64,000 bases of DNA from Okeania sp. SIO1I7. GTDB taxonomy: Bacteria > Cyanobacteriota > Cyanobacteriia > Cyanobacteriales > Microcoleaceae. Position 1 is the first letter of the stretch, and each line of letters begins with the position of its first letter. This document shows, one piece after another, positions 57,332 through 64,000 of the stretch. The notes beneath the pieces are model-generated. The model did no database searches, was not told the origin of the DNA, and saw nothing but the letters and a program-made list of their open reading frames with translations. The stretch covers positions 1 through 64,000 of the forward strand of contig JAAHGF010000005.1 in assembly GCA_010672585.1 (NCBI GenBank), written 5' to 3'. Position numbers and translations under genes: made by a program.

Positions 57332-59740
57332 ATGCAACTAATTAACTGTAAAAATCAAAAAAATAGGATGAAAAAAATGCCAAGTATTACTGAAAATCAA
57401 ACCAATTTAATAGAATCTTTAAAAAATGCTAATGCTCAATTAAAAGCAGAAATTAGGGAGCGTCAAAGAGCAGAAAAAGCACTACAAGAGCTAGTAGAAA
57501 AATATCAAAAAACATCTTTACAACTCCGAACTTTAATTAACGCTATGCCAGATATTGTGTGCTTTAAAGATGGTACAGGTAAATGGCTAGAAGCTAATCA
57601 ATCAATGCAGGAATTATTTGAAATAGAAAAAGTAGATTATCGTGGTAAATCAGATATTGAATTGGGAGAAATTAGTAGTTTTTATCGAGAGGCTTTTTTA
57701 TCTTGTCATCATAGCGATCGAGAAGCATGGAAGAAAAGAACTTTGTCTAGGGGTGAAGAAATAATTCCCAAACGAGATGGCAGTGTCAAAATTTATGACG
57801 TAATTAAAGTACCGTTATTTTATGAAGATGGAAAACGGAATGGAATAGTTGTTTTGGGGCGTGATATTACAGAGAAAAAACAAACAGAAAAAGTGATGAT
57901 TAGATTAGCTTCTATAGTAGAATCCTCTAACGATGCAGTTATTGGTAATACCTTAGAAGGAATTATTTATAGTTGGAATTCAGGAGCAGAAGCAATTTAT
58001 GGTTACTCTATTTATGAGGTAAAAGGCCGTTTTATTTCTATGTTAGCTGTGCCAGAAAGACCAAATGAAATTTCCCAAATTTTAGCAAATATTAGGGCAG
58101 GAGCTAGTATAAATAATTATGAAACTGTACATATTAGAAAAGATGGTAAACATATAGATGTAGCTTTAACAATATCTCCAATCAAAGACACTGAAGGTAA
58201 TATTATAGGAGTCTCAACTATTGCTCGGGATATAAGCGATCGTAAGCGAATAGAAAAATCTTTTGAACAGCTTCGTTACCAACATAAATTAATATTAGAT
58301 TCAGCGGGAGAAGGAATTTGTGGAATAGATATATTGGGAAAAATTTCTTTTGCTAATCCAGCCGCAGCAAGAATGACTGGTTATACAATTAAAGAGCTGG
58401 TAAATAGTGACTGGAGTTTGATAATTTCTGGGGTTGAAGAAGGAAGAAGTAAGAAGGAAGAAGGAAGAAGTAAGAAGGAAGAAGAAAGAAGTAAGAAGGA
58501 AGAAGGAAGAAGTAAGAAGGAAGAAGGAAGAAGTAAGAAGGAAGAAGGAAGAAGTAAGAAGGAAGAAGGAAGAAGTAAGAAGGAAGAAGGAAGAAGCGCT
58601 GCGACCCCGCGTCGGCGACAGACGCAAGGGAATGCGCACCAAGAGAGGAAAAAATTGATGGGGACTCAAACTCAAACCAATTGTAAACATTGTGTAGACA
58701 GCGGGGTATTAAACCTCAAAGAAAAAGATACAGTTAACAACAAAAATGATAAATTTTCAGCACAAAAAAATAACTCAGATAGTCAAGTTACAACAACTTT
58801 AAAAAAAGGTATAGTCTGCCAAGTTACTGATGAATTTATTCAGCGACGAGACGGTTCACATTTTCCCGTAGAATATGTAAGCACACCTATTTTAGAACAG
58901 GAAAAAATTATTGGTGCAGTTGTAACATTTAAAGATATAACAGAACGTCAAGCAGTCGAACAGATGAAAAACGAATTTATTTCTGTTGTGAGTCACGAGT
59001 TACGCACTCCTCTTGCTTCTATTCACGGTGCTTTAGCTTTATTGAAAAGTGGATTACTTAATCAAGCGCCAGAAAGAGGTAACAGGATGCTAAATATTGC
59101 CATTGCTAACACAGACCGTTTAATACGGTTAATCAACGATATTCTAGATTTAGAACGCCTTCATTCCCAGCAAGTAACAACGCTGAAACAAACTTGTAAC
59201 ATTGCTGAATTAATGCTCCAGACAGTAAATGAAATGCAACCTATTGCAGAGGAAGCAGGAGTTAATTTGTCAGTAAGAACAGTGGATGCTAAGTTGTGGG
59301 GATGTCCCGACCAATTAATTCAAACCTTCACTAACTTACTTAGTAATGCCATCAAATATTCCCCGAAAGGAACAACTGTCTGGTTAACTGCCAACAAACA
59401 ATTTATCAATATAAATCATACTTTTAGCTCCGATAACTTCCCTTCAACAGTTAAAACCAAATGCACTAAAGCAACTACCTGTAATATTCATCATAGCTAT
59501 CAAGTTTTGATTGCAGTTAAAGACCGAGGGCGAGGTATTCCTGCTGATAAGATAGAAAGTATTTTTGGTCGCTTTCAACAAGTTAATGCTTCTGACTCTC
59601 GCCAGAAAGGAGGAACAGGTTTAGGTTTAGCCATTTGTCGCAATATTGTCCAACAACATCAAGGTAAAATTTGGGCTGAAAGCACTTTAGGAGAAGGTAG
59701 CACTTTTTTTGTAGCCTTACCAATTTTGGATGAGGAGTAG
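57332..59740 (+). CDS. PAS-domain sensor histidine kinase with inserted cassette
   Basis: 802 aa (an internal ATG at 57368 is an alternative start). N-terminal coiled coil, PAS1 about 67-180, PAS2 190-302, PAS3 315-545, HisKA with His562 (SVVSHELRTPLAS), HATPase with N box (FTNLLSNAIKYS), G1 DRGRGIP (738-744) and G2 GTGLGLA (768-774). No membrane helix, so a cytoplasmic sensor. It follows the response regulator by 2 bases, so the two are surely partners. PAS3 is split after LIISGV by residues 369 to about 495, with seven-residue EEGRSKK repeats, a basic stretch, then LMGTQTQTNCKHC...VLNLKEKD; PAS resumes at KKGIVCQVTDEFIQRRDGSHFPVEYV. Confidence 0.93.
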   Translation: MQLINCKNQKNRMKKMPSITENQTNLIESLKNANAQLKAEIRERQRAEKALQELVEKYQKTSLQLRTLINAMPDIVCFKDGTGKWLEANQSMQELFEIEKVDYRGKSDIELGEISSFYREAFLSCHHSDREAWKKRTLSRGEEIIPKRDGSVKIYDVIKVPLFYEDGKRNGIVVLGRDITEKKQTEKVMIRLASIVESSNDAVIGNTLEGIIYSWNSGAEAIYGYSIYEVKGRFISMLAVPERPNEISQILANIRAGASINNYETVHIRKDGKHIDVALTISPIKDTEGNIIGVSTIARDISDRKRIEKSFEQLRYQHKLILDSAGEGICGIDILGKISFANPAAARMTGYTIKELVNSDWSLIISGVEEGRSKKEEGRSKKEEERSKKEEGRSKKEEGRSKKEEGRSKKEEGRSKKEEGRSAATPRRRQTQGNAHQERKKLMGTQTQTNCKHCVDSGVLNLKEKDTVNNKNDKFSAQKNNSDSQVTTTLKKGIVCQVTDEFIQRRDGSHFPVEYVSTPILEQEKIIGAVVTFKDITERQAVEQMKNEFISVVSHELRTPLASIHGALALLKSGLLNQAPERGNRMLNIAIANTDRLIRLINDILDLERLHSQQVTTLKQTCNIAELMLQTVNEMQPIAEEAGVNLSVRTVDAKLWGCPDQLIQTFTNLLSNAIKYSPKGTTVWLTANKQFININHTFSSDNFPSTVKTKCTKATTCNIHHSYQVLIAVKDRGRGIPADKIESIFGRFQQVNASDSRQKGGTGLGLAICRNIVQQHQGKIWAESTLGEGSTFFVALPILDEE
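58436..58756 (+). repeat. In-frame cassette with 21-bp minisatellite in the histidine kinase gene
   Basis: About eight copies of a 21-bp unit (gaagaaggaagaagtaagaa plus g) to about 58594, a GC-richer piece (gctgcgaccccgcgtcggcg ...) to about 58648, then gatggggactcaaactcaaa, ccaattgtaaacattg and gggtattaaacctc..gaaaaagata as in the regulator gene. Confidence 0.82.
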
Positions 59741-60386
59741 GGAGTAGGGGAGTGGCTCACACTGATTATGGCACAGATACACGGATACGGAAAGGAGCAG
59801 GGAAGCGGGAGAGTGGGGGAGATTAAATATTGAAGTAATTGAAGTAATTATAGAATTATCAACATATACTGTATAACCGGATTCTATCAGGACTTACGCA
59901 AAGACACTGTGTATAGAGTCCAGTAACTATTGGACAATAGTTATGAGAACTATATATAGCGTATCTGCTTCATTAATTGATAATTGATAATGGATAATTG
60001 ATAATTACCTCGGGTTTTAACCGTTACGGAATTGAATATCAGGAAATATTATTTCTTCTCTTGGTTGATTGGATATGGCGAGGGGACCTCGCCATCCGGA
60101 GACCGCTTTTTTCCCCTTAAAAGGGGAGGCTTCAAGGCGCGAATTATTTAATTATTAATTATTAATAATTAATAATTCGGTAAGTCCTATCTATATAACT
60201 ATACTCTGGTGATAATAAAAAATAAAATCAATTATCACACAGAAATTATCAATTATTCCCCTCCTGGGAGGGGGAGGGGCGAGGGGTGGGTTCCCTACTC
60301 CTGTACGGGCGAATCGCGATTCGCCCCTACTGCCTACTCCCTCTTTTCTGGAGATGTCTACTGATAACTGATAACTAATAACTGAA
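59741..60386. other. Spacer with nested family F and C MITEs
   Basis: Family F left end at 59889-59900 and right end at 60183-60188, with a family C copy (59972-60183) inside. Then a cccctcctgggagggg hairpin near 60258 and a 'gggcgaatcgcgattcgcccc' palindrome near 60307-60327. No gene. Confidence 0.68.
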
Positions 60387-61532
60387 ATGCTTAATTCTAA
60401 TGGTGCAAAAATCATTCTCGGTACACCATCCTCTGATTCCCTAGTTATACCACTCACACCCAGTTCAACCACAATGTTCGGACCCCGTGGAGCTTGCTTA
60501 ATCTCAGAAACTGGACCTCTGTGGGTTGCTGATACCGGACATCATCGATTATTGGGATGGCGAAAATGTCCTGAAGTTGATACGCAACCTGCTGACTGGG
60601 TTATCGGACAACCTGACTTTTCTCAAGAAGGGCAAAATGCTAATGGTACAACCACCGCAGCAACAGTAAGCGTCCCCACTGGTATCTGTGCTTGTGGAGA
60701 AGGGTTAGCAGTAGCTGATGCTTGGAATCATCGGGTATTAATTTGGAAGCAGTTACCCGAAGATAATAATGTTCCTGCTGATATTGTTTTAGGTCAGGCA
60801 GATTTTTCTCAAAATGAATCTAACCGGGGTCAATCAGAAACTGCTGCGGACCGAATGCACTGGCCTTATGGTGTCGCCTACCATCAAGGAAAACTCTGGG
60901 TAGCAGATACGGGGAACCGTCGGGTTTTGATGTGGCAGCAATTACCAGAGGTTAACGGACAACCTGCCGATCTAGTTTTGGGGCAGGCAAATATGAGTTG
61001 TCGGGATGAGAATGGAGGGGGTGAAGCTACGGCGGCGAGTATGCGTTGGCCTCATGCAATTACTTTTTGGGGCAATAATGTTCCGCAACAGTATGGCGAT
61101 CGCTTGGTTGTGACTGATGCTGGAAATAATCGGGTAATGATTTGGGATACTATCCCTACTGAGAATAATCAACCTTGTTCTGTAGTTCTCGGTCAGTCTC
61201 AATTTAATACAGTACAGCTAAATCAGGGGATTTATTTTCCTTCTGCTGCTAGTTTGAGTATGCCTTATGGTGTGGTTGCAGTTGCTAATTGGTTGATTGT
61301 TGCTGATACTGCTAATTCTCGGTTGTTGGGTTGGCGGGATACTGTGGATATTGGTACTCCGGCAGTTGCATTAATTGGTCAGTCAGATTTTCAGAGTAAG
61401 GGTGAAAATGCTTTGAGTTTGCATCCGACTCGTCAAAGTTTGTGTTGGCCTTATGGGATTTCTGTTTGTGGTAGTACTGTTGTTATTGCTGACTCTGGTA
61501 ATAATCGAGTATTGTTGTGGTGCAATAATTGA
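60387..61532 (+). CDS. NHL-repeat protein
   Basis: 381 aa made of about six blades with the recurring pattern (L/W)VADTGN.RVL.W...P.....PAD.VLGQ..F, e.g. LWVADTGHHRLLGW, LAVADAWNHRVLIW, LWVADTGNRRVLMW, LVVTDAGNNRVMIW, LIVADTANSRLLGW, VVIADSGNNRVLLW. A closed beta-propeller is expected, giving a binding platform. No signal peptide. Relatives occur near hydrogenase-maturation genes in some cyanobacteria, but none are seen here. Partner unknown. Confidence 0.87.
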   Translation: MLNSNGAKIILGTPSSDSLVIPLTPSSTTMFGPRGACLISETGPLWVADTGHHRLLGWRKCPEVDTQPADWVIGQPDFSQEGQNANGTTTAATVSVPTGICACGEGLAVADAWNHRVLIWKQLPEDNNVPADIVLGQADFSQNESNRGQSETAADRMHWPYGVAYHQGKLWVADTGNRRVLMWQQLPEVNGQPADLVLGQANMSCRDENGGGEATAASMRWPHAITFWGNNVPQQYGDRLVVTDAGNNRVMIWDTIPTENNQPCSVVLGQSQFNTVQLNQGIYFPSAASLSMPYGVVAVANWLIVADTANSRLLGWRDTVDIGTPAVALIGQSDFQSKGENALSLHPTRQSLCWPYGISVCGSTVVIADSGNNRVLLWCNN

Positions 61533-61565
61533 TTTGATTTTTTGGCGTTGCTGATTTGAGGTATG

Positions 61566-61692
61566 ATATCATGTCCGGTTGAATACTTACACTTTGGAGG
61601 AGGTAAGGCAGGAGGCAGGAGGCAGGAGGCAGAAGGGTTTCCCGCAATTTCAACCTAATTCTATACACAAACGATGCTACCGGACATGATAT
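61566..61692. repeat. Family B MITE
   Basis: Termini atatcatgtccgg / ccggacatgatat, with tandem 'aggcaggaggcaggagg' inside. Confidence 0.82.
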
Positions 61693-61772
61693 GAAATTCA
61701 ACATAGCAACCGCTAGGTTAGTTAGGACAATTAGTGCGAGCATCTTGCTCGCGTCATAAATCATCATAATTA

Positions 61773-62017
<245 letters not shown>

Positions 62018-62197
62018 TAATTATCCGATGTCCTAACTATAGTGGCGACTGCTATAACTGTTCAACCAGACATGATATTACTTGAGATAACAAAGTTTAA
62101 ATTTATTTTATGAAATATTGAGATTAACGACTGGAGGGATTAATTTATTCAATAAGTAGGTTAATGTTAAATTAGCAAACAATTGTGGATAGAAAAA

Positions 62198-62386
62198 ATG
62201 ATTGATAAAGAAAAAAATCTCCCACGAAATACTTTGAATAACGTAACTGAAAAACAACAAATTAATAATAACTTAAAACCTCTGGTAGCTGTGTCTGATG
62301 ATGAGAGACTCAGAAAAGCAGACCCTTTTGAAACTATGAGAGGATGGAACTATGGCATTCCTGGATGGTATGTAGAACGGTATTGA
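62198..62386 (+). CDS. Small protein, 62 aa, function unknown
   Basis: From ATG 62198 (a TTG at 62183 is a less likely start). Polar N-terminal half, then the distinctive C-terminus RKADPFETMRGWNYGIPGWYVERY. The aromatic C-terminal motif and clean ATG suggest a real gene, though I do not recognise a named family. It is followed by a HIP1 site. It may form a unit with the NHL gene, but 665 bases of MITEs separate them. Confidence 0.62.
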   Translation: MIDKEKNLPRNTLNNVTEKQQINNNLKPLVAVSDDERLRKADPFETMRGWNYGIPGWYVERY

Positions 62387-62433
62387 ATAGCGATCGCGGG
62401 ATAGCAACTTCAACCTCGCTATTTTTCCCTCTT

Positions 62434-62549
62434 ATATCATGTTCGGATAATCAGTTATAAAAAACCTTCTGCCTTCTAACCTTACTCTTTCCCTTCTGCC
62501 TTCTGCTTTCGGTCCACAGATATTATAAGTATTCAACCGAACATGATAT
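62434..62549. repeat. Family B MITE joined to a family A right end
   Basis: Family B termini atatcatgttcgg / ccgaacatgatat; directly after it, about 62552-62650 is the right half of a family A element ending tttttcagcaaaccct. The whole spacer 62387-62688 is repeat, with no gene. Confidence 0.75.
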
Positions 62550-62688
62550 TTGGGACAAAACTTAGCTCCTACCTTCTCTAAATTCCCATTTCTCCTGTCT
62601 CCTGTCTCCTGTCTCCTACTCTTACCCATAAGACTTTTTCAGCAAACCCTAATTATTAATTATTAATTATTAATTATTAATTATTCCT

Positions 62689-64000
62689 TTACCATGGCGA
62701 ACCAATCATCGTAAATGCTGCCCAATAATAAGGATGAGATAAATCCCTTCTACCTCCTCTAGCTAACTCCTGTGGTAGAGGAAGATGTTTATTTCCATTT
62801 CGGAGTATATGACCATCTTGTAAATGTACCTCTCCCCGTAACATTGCTAACTGCGCTTGTCGTAACGCTTGTGCTTTAATTGGTCTGTTAGATAAATTCT
62901 GATAAAACTCGGTCATTAAAGCTAATGTACCAGTATCACTAACATACCAAAGACTTGCCAAAGCAGACTTGACCCCCGCTTGCACTGCTAACCCAGCAAA
63001 ACCTAACTCAGCTTCTTCATCTCCGACTGCAGTAGTACAAGCACTCAAAACTAATAACTCTACCTGTGCATTATACAAACGTAACTGACGTAATTGATTT
63101 AAGCGTAACTTAGTATCCCAGAGTTGAATATAAGAATTGTCAGCACCCCCTGGATGAAATTCTCCATGAGTAGCTAAATGAATAATTTTGAATTTTTCTT
63201 TGCTACTTTGTTGCTTTAAATTTTCGAGAGTAAATCCTTGATTCAAAAAAGATTGACCAGGCCAAAGATTATTCACGATAGTTTTAAGTTCTACAGGAAC
63301 TGCAGGTAGAGGAGTTTGCTCGGTATTACCAGGAAATTCAGATGCTCCCATTGCCAAAACTTGAGAACCATTTAATCCAACATAGCTTGTATCAGTTAAA
63401 GTAAAACTAGGAATTAATCCCAAACTATATTGTTCGACCAGGAATTGTTGACCATCGTGTAGAGCTGCTATGGGAATAGTTCGCAAACCTTTATCCATGG
63501 AAAAAACGATCGTATTAATATTATGATTTGCCAATTCTTCAGCAATTGGTGCAATTAACCATTGATGTAATTTTTGAGCATTTTGTAAATAATTATGAGA
63601 GTTTAATTGACTGGGAGTCCTAATCTGATTTGTAAATTTTTTGGCAACCTCAATCACTTCATCTCTTGTTTTCCCACTACTTCTGACAATAGGTTTACCG
63701 TTTGGCAAAAACAATTGCAGTTCTAAATTATTAGGTTGTGCAGATACATATATAATTGCTGGTCTTATACCAATTTTTTCAACGCTGCTGAGAGTATTTC
63801 GGATATTTGCTGCTGTGACAGTTTTTTTAGTAATATTTTTTCCGAAATAACCTGCGAATTCTCTACCTCTGTTTAACTCTATTTGGGATAGGGTATCAGT
63901 TAAATTAATTTGATAATTATCGTTGCGAGAAATTTCGGAAGTAGTGGTTGTTATACTTTCTTCTACGACTATAGTTGGAGTTGGTTTCTGAGAGGACTTA
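62689..64000 (-). CDS. CHAT-domain protein, C-terminal 437 residues (runs off window end)
   Basis: The frame is open from 62689 to the last base; the methionine-like TTG at 63714 is not a start. The CHAT peptidase-like domain covers the last ~300 residues with the predicted catalytic His in IIHLATHGEF and Cys in LSACTTAVG. Flanking features are TIVFSMDKGLRTIPIAALHDG and the C-terminal YYWAAFTMIGSPW. In cyanobacteria such proteins usually carry N-terminal TPR repeats, here outside the window; the visible upstream part is Thr/Ser-rich then LNRGREFAGYFG. Likely a caspase-related protease or scaffold. Confidence 0.92.
   Translation of the reverse strand, partial: KSSQKPTPTIVVEESITTTTSEISRNDNYQINLTDTLSQIELNRGREFAGYFGKNITKKTVTAANIRNTLSSVEKIGIRPAIIYVSAQPNNLELQLFLPNGKPIVRSSGKTRDEVIEVAKKFTNQIRTPSQLNSHNYLQNAQKLHQWLIAPIAEELANHNINTIVFSMDKGLRTIPIAALHDGQQFLVEQYSLGLIPSFTLTDTSYVGLNGSQVLAMGASEFPGNTEQTPLPAVPVELKTIVNNLWPGQSFLNQGFTLENLKQQSSKEKFKIIHLATHGEFHPGGADNSYIQLWDTKLRLNQLRQLRLYNAQVELLVLSACTTAVGDEEAELGFAGLAVQAGVKSALASLWYVSDTGTLALMTEFYQNLSNRPIKAQALRQAQLAMLRGEVHLQDGHILRNGNKHLPLPQELARGGRRDLSHPYYWAAFTMIGSPW

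Noticed and set aside
58301-58690. Minus-strand 129-codon frame rich in SSFFLLT
   Set aside because: Antisense of the GAAGGAAGAAG minisatellite within the histidine kinase gene.
63641-63714. Start of the CHAT protein at 63714
   Set aside because: The codon there is TTG and the frame is open and protein-like up to the window end, so the gene begins beyond the window.

Overview
The window comes from a filamentous cyanobacterium. Evidence is the start of psbD (photosystem II D2), many HIP1 octamers (gcgatcgc), cyanobacteria-specific families (UPF0367, DUF1830, DUF3386, PIN-TRAM, Ski2-like helicase) and the cyanobacterial sufR/sufBCDS locus. AT-rich sequence, about 60% coding density by my count and heavily repeat-filled spacers resemble Trichodesmium/Okeania-type Oscillatoriales. 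That genus-level placement is inference.

Layout. 1-254: 5' end of psbD (minus). 982-1584: two tandem IS200/IS605-derived units without a transposase. 1605-3598: UPF0367, an ECF-type ATPase, a YacP-like NYN nuclease and tRNA-Asn. 3647-4562: an IS5-family IS with a -1 frameshift. 4.6-6.4 kb: wrecked IS701-like transposase and MITEs. 6.4-9.7 kb: DUF1830, HemW-like radical SAM protein, PIN-TRAM protein. 10.9-12.9 kb: class II aldolase-like protein and a beta-propeller protein. 13.7-15.6 kb: type II restriction-modification pair. 16.2-17.4 kb: two small exported or membrane proteins. 17.7-26.8 kb: suf locus, sufR on plus facing away from sufB-(four-helix protein)-sufC-sufD-sufS on minus. 27-30.6 kb: repeat protein, solitary 5S rRNA, TerB-like protein, C39-like peptidase. 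31.5-35 kb: M16 peptidase and a carotene-desaturase-like flavoprotein. 35.9-37.8 kb: an IS605 tnpB broken by MITEs. 37.9-40.6 kb: Ski2-like helicase. 42.3-52.7 kb: a Ser/Thr kinase-FGE fusion, a large GHL10 protein and a pentapeptide-repeat pseudokinase. 53.2-54.2 kb: DUF3386 and a NifU-C scaffold. 55.3-59.7 kb: a multidomain response regulator and a PAS histidine kinase. 60.4-64 kb: NHL protein, 62-aa protein, CHAT-domain protein (runs off the end).

Functional links. The suf genes plus the NifU-C protein cover Fe-S cluster assembly; SufR would sense clusters and act on a CAAC-N6-GTTG operator between sufR and sufB. The methyltransferase and endonuclease are a defence unit. The regulator and kinase at 55-60 kb are almost certainly partners.

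The most striking feature is repeat biology. At least six families of short terminal-inverted-repeat elements (called A-F here) fill the spacers, sit inside one another, carry visible target duplications and touch start or stop codons. Two unrelated neighbouring genes, the response regulator and its histidine kinase, both carry in frame the same purine-rich cassette followed by a TNCKHC motif, which looks like a mobile protein-coding insertion comparable in concept to Rickettsia palindromic elements. Other points of interest are orphan omega-RNA-like IS605 ends, a nested 135/276-bp tandem array in the suf operon, and a 5S rRNA gene with its own promoter and terminator.
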